DNA of 37,517 bases from Clostridia bacterium (GCA_017411435.1 JAFQQD010000009.1:1-37517), one strand, 5' to 3'; positions 29,531-37,217 are shown, numbered from the stretch's first letter. Made by a program: numbers and translations. Notes: generated from the sequence alone by a model not told the origin.

Positions 29531-30730
29531 ATGGCAAACACAGAAAGAAAAGTCGGCACAGTATCTCGCGGTATCCGTTGCCCTATTATTCGTGAAGGGG
29601 ACGACCTTGCCGCTATCGTAACACAAAGCGTTCTTGAAGCAGCCGAGAGTGAGGGGTTTTCTCTCCGCGAACGCGATGTTATTTCTATAACAGAATCAAT
29701 CGTTGCCCGTGCGCAGGGTAACTATGCTTCAATTGACGATATTGCCCAGGATGTTAAAACTAAACTTGGTGGAGAAACAGTTGGTGTAATTTTCCCCATA
29801 CTTTCCAGAAACCGTTTTGCAATCTGCCTTAAGGGCATTGCAAAGGGATGCAAGAAAGTAGTTCTTATGCTCAGCTATCCTTCTGACGAGGTTGGTAACG
29901 AACTTGTTTCACTCGACAAGATTGATGAGGCAGGAATTAATCCCTATTCAGATGTGCTTTCACTTGAAGAATACAGAAAATATTTTGGCGAAAATAAGCA
30001 CGAATTTACAGGTATCGACTATGTTGATTATTACGCAAATGTTGTTCGTGAATGTGGTGCAGAGGTTGAGATTGTATTTGCAAATCAGGCAAAAACTATC
30101 CTTAACTATACAGACTGCGTAATTAACTGTGACATACATTCCAGAAAGAGAACAAAGAGAATATTAAATGCCGCAGGTGCAAAAATTGTATGCGGACTTG
30201 ATGAGCTTATGAATGCCCCTGTAAATGGCAGCGGTTATAACGAAAAGTATGGTCTTCTCGGTTCAAACAAATCTACTGAGGACAAGATTAAACTTTTCCC
30301 GAAAGAGTGTAAAGAACTTGTACTTGACATTCAGGAAAGAGTGTTCAAGGCAACAGGCAAGCATGTTGAAGTAATGGTTTACGGCGACGGCGCATTCAAG
30401 GATCCTCAAGGTAAAATCTGGGAGCTTGCAGACCCCGTTGTTTCACCTGCATTTACTGATGGCCTTATCGGCACTCCCAATGAACTTAAACTTAAGTATC
30501 TTGCAGATAACGATTTTGCGAATCTTTCAGGCGAAGAACTTAAAAAGGCTATCTCGGACAGTATTCGTTCCAAAGACGAAAACCTTGTTGGTAACATGGC
30601 TTCGCAGGGAACAACCCCCAGACAGCTTACTGACCTTATTGGTTCTCTTTGCGACCTTACAAGCGGAAGCGGAGACAAGGGAACTCCCGTTGTTCTTGTT
30701 CAGGGTTACTTCGATAACTATACAAACTAA
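29531..30730 (+). CDS. CofE-like (coenzyme F420-0:L-glutamate ligase family) protein, long form
   Basis: A 399-residue protein related to the F420 gamma-glutamyl ligase family: RGIRCPIIREGDDLAAIVTQ at the start, RDVISITESIVARAQGNYAS, then KNMASQ-like regions such as VGNMASQGTTPRQLTDLIGS near the end. In archaea and actinobacteria such enzymes add glutamate to coenzyme F420 with GTP. No other F420 synthesis gene is visible here, and Clostridia generally lack F420, so it may act on another acid substrate. The ATG at 29531 is 13 bases from AGAAAGG, a long spacing, and it is preceded by a predicted pseudoknot. Monocistronic, with a strong terminator. Confidence 0.75.
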   Translation: MANTERKVGTVSRGIRCPIIREGDDLAAIVTQSVLEAAESEGFSLRERDVISITESIVARAQGNYASIDDIAQDVKTKLGGETVGVIFPILSRNRFAICLKGIAKGCKKVVLMLSYPSDEVGNELVSLDKIDEAGINPYSDVLSLEEYRKYFGENKHEFTGIDYVDYYANVVRECGAEVEIVFANQAKTILNYTDCVINCDIHSRKRTKRILNAAGAKIVCGLDELMNAPVNGSGYNEKYGLLGSNKSTEDKIKLFPKECKELVLDIQERVFKATGKHVEVMVYGDGAFKDPQGKIWELADPVVSPAFTDGLIGTPNELKLKYLADNDFANLSGEELKKAISDSIRSKDENLVGNMASQGTTPRQLTDLIGSLCDLTSGSGDKGTPVVLVQGYFDNYTN

Positions 30731-30738
30731 GGTGTTTT

Positions 30739-30767
30739 AACCGCCGGGAAAACCCCGGCGGTTTTTA
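30739..30767 (+). terminator. Terminator of the CofE-like gene
   Basis: AACCGCCGGG / CCCGGCGGTT, ten perfect pairs with an AAAAC loop, then TTTTTATTT. Confidence 0.9.
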
Positions 30768-30768
30768 T

Positions 30769-30797
30769 TTGACAAATAAGGCACATAATAGTAATAT
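30769..30797 (+). promoter_or_regulatory. Promoter of the FTR-like/thioredoxin operon
   Basis: TTGACA at 30769-30774, a 17-base spacer and TAATAT at 30792-30797, starting directly after the preceding terminator. Confidence 0.75.
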
Positions 30798-30817
30798 TAA
30801 AATAAGGAGAGGATAGT

Positions 30818-31027
30818 ATGGCTGTAAAACTTAATCCCGATAAAGAAATTGTCAAAACAATAAAGGAAGGCCTTGAAAAAACAGGCGGATACTGTCCCTG
30901 CAGAATTCAGAGGACTCCCGAAAATAAGTGTATATGTGAGGAATTCAAAGCGCAGATAGCAGACCCCGATTTTGAAGGCTTCTGCCATTGTATGCTTTAC
31001 TATAAAGAAAAGGAGAAACAGGCATGA
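30818..31027 (+). CDS. Ferredoxin:thioredoxin reductase catalytic-chain-like protein
   Basis: A 69-residue protein with the three Cys pairs of the FTR catalytic chain: GYCPCRIQ, NKCICEEF and GFCHCMLYY (CPC-x9-CxC-x15-CHC). In the plant and cyanobacterial enzyme these hold a [4Fe-4S] cluster next to a redox disulfide that passes electrons from ferredoxin to thioredoxin. This version is shorter, and no variable (alpha) chain is encoded nearby. Its stop overlaps the start of the thioredoxin gene (ATGA), so the two are translationally coupled and very probably partners. GGAGAGG at about 30806 precedes the ATG. Confidence 0.88.
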   Translation: MAVKLNPDKEIVKTIKEGLEKTGGYCPCRIQRTPENKCICEEFKAQIADPDFEGFCHCMLYYKEKEKQA

Positions 31028-31332
31028 GTGAAATTAAAATCACAAAAGAAAATTTTGAAGCAGAAGTATTAAAAAGTGATGTTCCCGTAGTTGTAGATTT
31101 CTGGGCATCATGGTGCGGACCGTGTAAAATGCTTGCCCCGGAGATTGAGGCACTCGCCGAAGAGGGGATAGCCAAGGTCGGAAAGATAAATGTTGACGAA
31201 GAGGGAGAGCTTGCAATAAAATTTGGTATTATGAGTATTCCCACAGTCATCCTTTTCAGAGACGGACAGATTGATAAAAAAACAGTCGGCTATATGACAA
31301 AAGACCAGCTTAAAGCAGAGCTTGGGCTGTAA
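31024..31332 (+). CDS. trxA: Thioredoxin
   Basis: A complete 102-residue thioredoxin: VVVDFWASWCGPCKMLAPEI with the WCGPC active site (Cys near residues 32 and 35), KINVDEEGELAIKFGIMSIP with the cis-Pro, and the C-terminus KDQLKAELGL. It reduces protein disulfides and should receive electrons from the FTR-like protein with which it overlaps by four bases. A 27-bp copy of its 3' end, with the same last codons, is found 1.2 kb downstream. Confidence 0.96.
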   Translation: MSEIKITKENFEAEVLKSDVPVVVDFWASWCGPCKMLAPEIEALAEEGIAKVGKINVDEEGELAIKFGIMSIPTVILFRDGQIDKKTVGYMTKDQLKAELGL

Positions 31333-31345
31333 AAGGGGAATTACA

Positions 31346-32449
31346 ATGAAAAAATATATTGCACTTATTTTATCTGTTGTTATAGTTGCTGCAGCGATTC
31401 CCGTAGGAGCATATCGAGTAGGAGATGTAGTTGGATACGCGCTTACAACGGATATTGCTGCTACTATCAACGGTTATGATATTCCATCATACAATGTGGA
31501 TGGATACACATATATTGTTGTTGAAGATCTGAGGTATTACGGATTTGCTGTGAATTATGATAATGCAACAAGATCGCTTGCAGTATCTCGTAATTATGCA
31601 CAAAATTGGGTATCGAAGTCATACTCCAAGCCTGCCGTTCTTCCGCACCTTATTGGAAAAAGAGCCTATTCGCTGTTGTACACTGATATAAAAACATATC
31701 TTGACGGATATTATGTTCATAGCTATAACATTAACGGACAGACAATAATTCGCTTTGATTCTCTTGCTGCATACGGTACAGTGGCTTACGATAACGGAAA
31801 AAGGGAGATATCACTGAATATTTTAGGGATTAATTATAATCCCAATCCTATAAACAGAAATAGTGTTTCGATGATAGGAGATATGTCTGCCGATGAGTAT
31901 CGTGAGCTGAATCTTTTCCTCAGCAATTTCAGTGAGGCATATTATGATCCTGACGATTCTTATTATACTGATCCGGATGAGCAGAAAATTATGTTCGCAT
32001 ATTTGCATTCAATTATAAATTACAATAGTGTCAAAAACAAACTGTATGATTCCTACTATTATGGAATTCCTGCATCGGAGGTTGATAGAATTCTTAATAG
32101 GTTTTTTGGGAAAACAGTGCCACATAAAACACCCTCAAACAGCAAGGTCTGGAAGTACAGAGACGGAATTTTCCTCATTCCTGCAGCTGATGGTGAATCA
32201 TATGGAGCTTTTTCACTGGCGACAGGGATGTACCCCAACGGAAATGGAACTTACAGGATAACCTTTAATGTTTACTATGATGAAAGTGTATTGGGTGGCA
32301 ATATAATAACTGATAAGAGTATATACTCTCTCTCACCGGAAACTGTATATAGTCGTTGCAGCTATGAGGGAAATGGAACGGCTATTGTAAGACCTAAGGT
32401 TTATAACGGTGAAAACACCTACGAAATTGTTGAATACAAGGTAAACTAA
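31346..32449 (+). CDS. Secreted protein with copper-amine-oxidase N-terminal-like (stalk) domain, 367 aa
   Basis: The start MKKYIALILSVVIVAAAIPVGA is a signal peptide; the ATG at 31346 lies 13 bases after the trxA stop, with AAGGGGAA in between. An upstream ATG at 31322 lies inside trxA in another frame and is not credible. Residues 35-170 carry two stalk-like repeats: IAATINGYDIPSYNVDGYTY, VNYDNATRSLAVS and IKTYLDGYYVHSYNINGQTI, YDNGKREISLN. The remaining 190 residues are Tyr/Asn/Asp-rich and unrecognised. It is probably exported and wall-associated. It appears to have been placed between trxA and an old trxA 3' end. Confidence 0.75.
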   Translation: MKKYIALILSVVIVAAAIPVGAYRVGDVVGYALTTDIAATINGYDIPSYNVDGYTYIVVEDLRYYGFAVNYDNATRSLAVSRNYAQNWVSKSYSKPAVLPHLIGKRAYSLLYTDIKTYLDGYYVHSYNINGQTIIRFDSLAAYGTVAYDNGKREISLNILGINYNPNPINRNSVSMIGDMSADEYRELNLFLSNFSEAYYDPDDSYYTDPDEQKIMFAYLHSIINYNSVKNKLYDSYYYGIPASEVDRILNRFFGKTVPHKTPSNSKVWKYRDGIFLIPAADGESYGAFSLATGMYPNGNGTYRITFNVYYDESVLGGNIITDKSIYSLSPETVYSRCSYEGNGTAIVRPKVYNGENTYEIVEYKVN

Positions 32450-32526
32450 CTTTGTTAATACATTAAAAAACAGTTATATGAATGAATGTGAGTTTTTTGA
32501 TATAAAACATAAGAAAATGTTACCTT

Positions 32527-32559
32527 AAAAGACCAGCTTAAAGCAGAGCTTGGATTATA
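32527..32559 (+). pseudogene. Relic of a thioredoxin gene 3' end
   Basis: Bases 32527-32553 are identical to 31299-31325 at the end of trxA. The next two triplets GGA-TTA plus stop TAG still encode Gly-Leu-stop but with different codons than trxA (GGG-CTG-TAA). Upstream of the match no thioredoxin sequence remains and the frame soon meets stops. It is followed closely by a strong terminator. Confidence 0.75.
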
Positions 32560-32575
32560 GTAAATAGGTAGTGAA

Positions 32576-32611
32576 AGAGCGTGAAAAAATTTTTTTCACG
32601 CTCTTTTTTTG
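32576..32611 (+). terminator. Terminator after the trxA-relic region
   Basis: AGAGCGTGAAAAA / TTTTTTCACGCTCT stem followed by TTTTTTT. It lies 17 bases after the relic stop codon and so may be the original trxA terminator. Confidence 0.88.
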
Positions 32612-32677
32612 CGGAAAACCGCTATATATCGGTAAAATAATACTGATTTGTTGAATATTGACAAACAAAACCCTATA

Positions 32678-32706
32678 TTGACAATTTCTTTTGTGTATGT
32701 TAACAT
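32678..32706 (+). promoter_or_regulatory. Promoter of the sugar-import operon
   Basis: TTGACA at 32678-32683, a 17-base spacer and TAACAT at 32701-32706. A second TTGACA lies exactly 20 bases upstream (32658-32663), which could mark an overlapping promoter or operator. No classical LacI operator was recognised. Confidence 0.65.
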
Positions 32707-32740
32707 ATAATTGTATAAATTCGACAGGAGGACATATATA

Positions 32741-33163
32741 ATGTTAAAAGGAATCCCCAAAATTATTTCACCCGAACTTCTTAAGGTTATGATGGAAATG
32801 GGACACGGCGATGAGCTCGTTATCGGAGACGGAAATTTCCCCGGTCAGAGCGTGAATCCAAACTGTATCCGTTGTGACGGACACAATGTTCCCGAACTCC
32901 TTGAAGCAATACTCAAGCTCTATCCGCTTGACACATATCAGCTTCCCGTGTATATCATGGCAAAAACACCCGGTGACACAGTTGAAACACCCATCTGGGA
33001 CGAATATGCTAAGATTATCAAACCTTATACAGATAAGCAAATCGAACAAATCGAACGCTTCGAATTCTATGAAAGAGCTAAAAAGGCATACGCCGTTGTT
33101 ATGACAGGCGAAAGCGCACTTTATGCAAATATTATTTTGAAAAAGGGCGTTGTAGTTGAATAA
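32741..33163 (+). CDS. FucU/RbsD-family sugar mutarotase
   Basis: A 140-residue protein of the RbsD/FucU family: MLKGIPKIISPELLKVMMEM, then GHGDELVIGDGNFPG and RCDGHNVPELLEAILKLYPL. The residues around GHGDELVI and CDG are those of the FucU branch, which interconverts the anomers of L-fucose and related sugars. AGGAGG at 32726-32731 marks the start at 32741. As the first gene of an operon with a complete sugar ABC importer it probably prepares the imported sugar for a kinase or isomerase encoded elsewhere. Confidence 0.88.
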   Translation: MLKGIPKIISPELLKVMMEMGHGDELVIGDGNFPGQSVNPNCIRCDGHNVPELLEAILKLYPLDTYQLPVYIMAKTPGDTVETPIWDEYAKIIKPYTDKQIEQIERFEFYERAKKAYAVVMTGESALYANIILKKGVVVE

Positions 33164-33195
33164 AATCCCCGAACAATAAAGGAAGGAGAGATAGT

Positions 33196-34698
33196 ATGAA
33201 TCAGGTAATTCTTGAGATGAAAAACATCGACAAAAGATTTTCCGGCGTTCATGCGTTAAAATCCGCGAATATCGAACTGCGTGAGGGTGAAGTACATGCC
33301 CTTATGGGAGAAAATGGCGCAGGTAAATCTACGCTGATGAAAGTTTTGTGCGGAATTCATAAGCGTGACGGCGGAGATGTTACGCTTTTCGGCAAACCTG
33401 TTGATTTTTCGAATATCAAAGAATCTCAGGAAGCCGGTATAAGCATAATTCATCAGGAACTCAATATGATGAATCATCTTACAGTTGCACAGAACATATA
33501 CATTGGAAGAGAACCGATGAAAAACGGCATTTATATAGATGACAAAAAAATGGAAGAGGATGCAAAAGAGCTCTTTGATAAAATTGGCGTAAAAATTGAC
33601 CCGTCTGTTATTCTCGGCACTCTTACAGTCGGAAAACAGCAGATGGTTGAAATTGCAAAGGCAATTTCCCATGATTCAAAGGTTCTTATCCTTGATGAGC
33701 CTACTGCGGCACTTACTCAGCCTGAGGTTGAAGAACTCTTCAAAATGATGAAAGATCTTCGTGAAAAAGGGATAGGTATGATTTACATATCGCACCGTAT
33801 GGATGAAATAAACCGTATTTCAGACCGTATCACAGTAATGCGTGATGGTGAGTATGTAGGAACACTTATTACAAAGGATACTACCAAGGATGAAATCGTT
33901 AAGATGATGGTAGGCCGCGTTATCTACGGTGACAAGAAGGAAGAAAGTAATGTCCCCCAGGATGCTCCGGTTATTCTTGAGGTTAAAAACTTAAGCCGCG
34001 GAAAAGAAGTGAAAAATGTTAATTTCAAGCTCCGCAAGGGTGAAATCCTCGGCTTCTCCGGCCTTATGGGCAGCGGCAGAACAGAGGTTGCCCGTGCAAT
34101 ATACGGTGCAGATCCTTTTGATAGCGGTGAAATTTTCATAAACGGAAAAAAGGTTAATATAAAAACACCTGAAGAAGCAGTTAAAAACGGCATATGCTAT
34201 CTTTCAGAAGATAGAAAGAGATACGGCCTTCTGCTTGATAAATCAGTTTCCGAAAATTCCGTATTGAGTAATCTTGATGATTATATAAGCTTCGGCTGGA
34301 TAAATGACGGTAAGATTGAAGAGGAAGCCACTCGCGAAAATGAGAAACTCAAAACAAAGACACCTTCTATGAAACAGAAACTCCGTAACCTTTCAGGCGG
34401 AAATCAGCAGAAGGTTATTGTTGCAAGATGGCTTCTCAAAAACTCCGACATATTCATCTTTGATGAACCGACCCGTGGTATCGATGTCGGTGCGAAGAGT
34501 GAAATGTACACTCTTATGGAAGAACTTGCAGCCCAGGGGAAATCTATAATTATGATTTCATCTGAGCTTTCTGAAATTCAGAGGCTGAGTGACCGAGTTG
34601 TCGTAATGTGTGAGGGACGGATAACGGGTGAGCTTGATATAAAAGACGCAACTCAGGAAAAAATTATGGCATATGCTACTATGAGGGAGGAAGATTGA
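33196..34698 (+). CDS. Sugar ABC transporter ATP-binding protein (RbsA/MglA type, two ABC domains)
   Basis: A 500-residue fusion of two ABC domains. The first has Walker A GENGAGKSTLMKVL, signature-region LTVGKQQMVEIAKA and Walker B VLILDEPTAAL. The second has a divergent P-loop GLMGSGRTEVARAIYG, signature LSGGNQQKVIVARWLL and Walker B IFIFDEPTRGIDVG. This asymmetry is normal in the ribose/galactose/xylose importer class. It powers uptake by the permease encoded next. AAGGAGAG at about 33181 supports the start. Confidence 0.95.
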   Translation: MNQVILEMKNIDKRFSGVHALKSANIELREGEVHALMGENGAGKSTLMKVLCGIHKRDGGDVTLFGKPVDFSNIKESQEAGISIIHQELNMMNHLTVAQNIYIGREPMKNGIYIDDKKMEEDAKELFDKIGVKIDPSVILGTLTVGKQQMVEIAKAISHDSKVLILDEPTAALTQPEVEELFKMMKDLREKGIGMIYISHRMDEINRISDRITVMRDGEYVGTLITKDTTKDEIVKMMVGRVIYGDKKEESNVPQDAPVILEVKNLSRGKEVKNVNFKLRKGEILGFSGLMGSGRTEVARAIYGADPFDSGEIFINGKKVNIKTPEEAVKNGICYLSEDRKRYGLLLDKSVSENSVLSNLDDYISFGWINDGKIEEEATRENEKLKTKTPSMKQKLRNLSGGNQQKVIVARWLLKNSDIFIFDEPTRGIDVGAKSEMYTLMEELAAQGKSIIMISSELSEIQRLSDRVVVMCEGRITGELDIKDATQEKIMAYATMREED

Positions 34699-34699
34699 C

Positions 34700-35752
34700 A
34701 TGGAAAATAAGAAAAGTTTTGGAAAGAAATTTTCAGATTTCATGGCGAAGGGTAAACAGAACTTTATCATAATTTTTGCATTGATTGTTCTTGTTTTAAT
34801 ATTTACAGCATTAAATCCTAATTTCTTGAACAAGTTCAATGTCGTAAGTATGGCACAGTCACTGGCGCCCTACGCTATAATGGCTCTTGGTGTAACTTTT
34901 GTTATCGCGACAGGCGGTATTGACCTTTCTATAGGTACAACCTGTATCGCTTCTGCGGTAATTGCAGGTAAGCTTTATATGGATGGCGTGGTTCCGCTTG
35001 GAGCAACAATCCCGATTATGATAGCAATTGGTGGCGTTATCGGTCTTATAAACGGACTTCTGGTTGCAAAACTTAAAATACCTGCATTTATTGCAACACT
35101 CGGCACTATGATGTTTGGCCGTGGATTAAGCGCAATCATCGTTTCAATTCCCAACATCTTCTTCCCGAGCGGCACATGGTATAACAAGGTATTCTCAAAT
35201 TATAACGGCATTCCTGTTGGGCTCTTATGGGTGCTCCTTTTTGCCCTTATCTGTATGTATCTTATGTACAAGTGTAAGATAGGCCGTTATATCCTTTCAA
35301 TCGGTAGCAATGAAGAGGCAACAAGACTTTCAGGTATCAATACCGATAAGTACAAGATAATAGCTTACACAATCGCAGGTATCTCAACAGGTATCGCGGC
35401 AATATTCTGGTCAGCTTCATTCCCGACAGTTGCTGCAGCAACAGGTAACGGTTATGAGCTTGATGCTATCGCAGGTGTATATATCGGCGGTACAAGCGCA
35501 GCAGGCGGTGTAGCATCTATCGCAGGTTCTGTAATAGGCAATCTTATGCTTGTTGTAATAAGAAGCGGTCTTAATATGGTTCTTGCTAAGTTCAATCTTA
35601 ATGTTAACTCTACATATGCTACATATGTTCTCACAGGTATCATAGTAGTAGTTGCAGTTTTGATGGATGTAATAAAAAACAAGAACGCTGCAAAGATTAA
35701 GGTTGAAAAACAGCCGAAGAAAAAGAAGACATCCCCTCAGCAGGAAAAATAA
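34700..35752 (+). CDS. Sugar ABC transporter permease (RbsC type)
   Basis: A 350-residue membrane protein with eight to ten hydrophobic segments. The BPD_transp_2 signature region ATGGIDLSIGTTCIASAVIA and GLINGLLVAKLKIPAFIATL are clear, as is AIAGVYIGGTSAAGGVASIA. It forms the membrane channel, probably as a homodimer, together with the double ATPase. It starts one base after the ATPase stop; GGGAGGAAG lies in the end of that gene. The C-terminus is a short Lys-rich cytoplasmic tail. Confidence 0.95.
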   Translation: MENKKSFGKKFSDFMAKGKQNFIIIFALIVLVLIFTALNPNFLNKFNVVSMAQSLAPYAIMALGVTFVIATGGIDLSIGTTCIASAVIAGKLYMDGVVPLGATIPIMIAIGGVIGLINGLLVAKLKIPAFIATLGTMMFGRGLSAIIVSIPNIFFPSGTWYNKVFSNYNGIPVGLLWVLLFALICMYLMYKCKIGRYILSIGSNEEATRLSGINTDKYKIIAYTIAGISTGIAAIFWSASFPTVAAATGNGYELDAIAGVYIGGTSAAGGVASIAGSVIGNLMLVVIRSGLNMVLAKFNLNVNSTYATYVLTGIIVVVAVLMDVIKNKNAAKIKVEKQPKKKKTSPQQEK

Positions 35753-35757
35753 AAGTT

Positions 35758-35783
35758 TATATACGGCACAAAGCCGTAAATAT
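35758..35783 (+). promoter_or_regulatory. Intercistronic hairpin before the binding-protein gene
   Basis: TACGGC / GCCGTA with an ACAAA loop and A/T flanks, no T-run. Hairpins at this place often protect mRNA ends and raise binding-protein expression relative to the permease. Confidence 0.45.
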
Positions 35784-35805
35784 ATAAAAAATGGAGGAAA
35801 GATTT

Positions 35806-36834
35806 ATGAAAAAAGTTTTAGCACTCGTTTTGGTAGCACTCCTTGCAGTAGCTACTCTTGCAGGCTGCGGTGGCGCTTCAGACGGAAAGACAATCGCAGT
35901 TGTTGCCAAGGGAGAATCACATGCATTCTGGCAGTCAGTTAAAGCTGGTGCAGAAGCAGCAGGCGAAAAGTATGGTTACAGCATCACATTCAGAGGCCCC
36001 GCTAGTGAGTCTGCAAAAGACCTTCCTTCACAGATGGAAATGGTACAGACAGCACTTTCTAACAATGCATCTGCAATCGTATTGGCTACAATTGGTGAAG
36101 GCTTTGTAGATATGCTTTCACAGGCAAAGGATTCAGAAATTCCCGTTGTTCAGTTCGACAGCGGTATCTGGGCAAAGGATGTTGAAGCTCTTGATAATGC
36201 CGACAAGAACCCCATCGTTGCTTCAGTTGCTACAAGTAACTACAAGGCAGCAGGTCTTGCAGCTGAAAAGTTCTTCGAAGCGATTAAGGAAGAAATCGCA
36301 GCAGCAGATAAGTATGTTGTAGGCGTTATCCAGCATGATGAAACACAGACAGGTATCGACAGAGCTAACGGCTTCATTGACAAGTTTAATGAACTCGTTG
36401 AAGCTGATGCAGCTACAAAGGGTAAGGTTACAATCGAACATGAAGTAAAACCCGGTGATGCTGACAACGCATACAAGGCAGCTCTTGAAGCTCTTGCTGA
36501 AAAGAAAGTAAACGCTATCTTCATGTCAAACGAAGGTGTTGTTAAGCAGGTTTACGATGCGATCGGTGCAGCAGGTGCAAAGTATGACAACATTAAGTTC
36601 GTTGGTTACGACGCAGGAACAAAGCAGATTGAATGGATGAAGGCTACAAAGGGTCCCAAGCTTGTTGGTGCAGTTGCCCAGGATTCATTCCAGATTGGTT
36701 ATCAGTCAGTAGAACAGGCTGTATTCGCTCTTGAAGGTAAGACCATCACAGCTAATGTTGAAATCGGTGGCGCATGGTGGAATGCAGAAAATGTTGACGA
36801 AATGATTGAAAAGAACCTCGTTTACGAAGGTTAA
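35806..36834 (+). CDS. Sugar ABC transporter substrate-binding lipoprotein (RbsB type)
   Basis: A 342-residue lipoprotein: MKKVLALVLVALLAVATLAGCGG with lipobox LAGC, so Cys would be lipidated and the protein anchored outside the membrane. The mature part is a type-1 periplasmic binding protein fold (KTIAVVAKGESHAFWQSVKAG, DKYVVGVIQHDETQTGIDRA, FVGYDAGTKQIEWMK). It captures the sugar for the permease. The start at 35806 has GGAGGA seven bases upstream; an earlier ATG at 35791 overlaps that site. The exact ligand (fucose, ribose or other) is not deducible by eye. Confidence 0.93.
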   Translation: MKKVLALVLVALLAVATLAGCGGASDGKTIAVVAKGESHAFWQSVKAGAEAAGEKYGYSITFRGPASESAKDLPSQMEMVQTALSNNASAIVLATIGEGFVDMLSQAKDSEIPVVQFDSGIWAKDVEALDNADKNPIVASVATSNYKAAGLAAEKFFEAIKEEIAAADKYVVGVIQHDETQTGIDRANGFIDKFNELVEADAATKGKVTIEHEVKPGDADNAYKAALEALAEKKVNAIFMSNEGVVKQVYDAIGAAGAKYDNIKFVGYDAGTKQIEWMKATKGPKLVGAVAQDSFQIGYQSVEQAVFALEGKTITANVEIGGAWWNAENVDEMIEKNLVYEG

Positions 36835-36843
36835 TAGTAAATG

Positions 36844-36875
36844 AAAAGACGGTCGCTTTTGCGACCGTCTTTTTT
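36844..36875 (+). terminator. Terminator of the sugar-import operon
   Basis: AAAGACGGTCGC / GCGACCGTCTTT, 12 perfect pairs with a TTTT loop, followed by a T-run. Confidence 0.93.
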
Positions 36876-36972
36876 GCCGTTTAGGAAATTGCGTGTTTTT
36901 ATCGCGAGAAACATTTGCTAAACTTAAGTTTGAGTGGGAGGCGAAATGGGTGAAGCGGCACGCTTCTTTTTT
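36876..36972 (+). repeat. Dispersed ~100-bp repeat, copy C
   Basis: Plus-strand copy that again follows a gene terminator. It starts GCCGTTTAGGAAATTGCGTG and ends GAAGCGGCACGCTTC plus TTTTTT. The conserved stem is TTT-AT-CGC (36898-36905) / GCGAAA (36941-36946). The centre has the palindrome AAACTTAAGTTT. Open frames across it are by-products of the repeat. Confidence 0.75.
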
Positions 36973-36989
36973 GGTGCGGATAACAGGAC
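36972..36989 (-). repeat. tRNA-Leu-like 3' end fragment
   Basis: Minus strand GTCCTGTTATCCGCACCA. It matches the end of a tRNA (T-stem half, acceptor strand TATCCGC and encoded ACCA), as in tRNA-Leu genes starting GCGGATA. No T-loop or anticodon arm precedes it. Likely an old integration or recombination scar. Confidence 0.5.
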
Positions 36990-37217
36990 GCATATTGCTT
37001 TGCAATCTGCACTGCTTGACGACCGCAAACTCTGTTTGCAGTACCCCTCTGCGCACCACGGCTTCGCTAAAAACGATTATCAATCATTTTCTTGACGCTC
37101 TCCCGCTTGCGGTGCCCGAAGACTCAATGCTATCGCATTTCGCTTTTCGACCGCGGCACAACCCTGCGCCCTCGTTTCATCTGTCACTGACAGCACTCGG
37201 GCTCGGTTCCTTCTTAA
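36990..37217. other. Unexplained GC-richer segment between tRNA-like fragments
   Basis: About 230 bases with higher GC than the neighbours and no ORF with a ribosome binding site. Short words recur (CGCTT, CTTGACG, GCAC), but I could find no tRNA, IS end or protein similarity. Frames of 116 and 125 residues cross it, but they run through the repeat and a terminator and are not credible. Confidence 0.4.

Noticed and set aside
31322-31345. Upstream ATG for the stalk-domain protein inside trxA
   Set aside because: It overlaps trxA out of frame and would destroy the signal peptide start; the ATG at 31346 has a ribosome binding site.
36706-37083. 125-aa minus-strand ORF overlapping the binding-protein gene end
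   Set aside because: It crosses the repeat, the strong operon terminator and the coding end of the binding protein on the opposite strand; a shadow frame.
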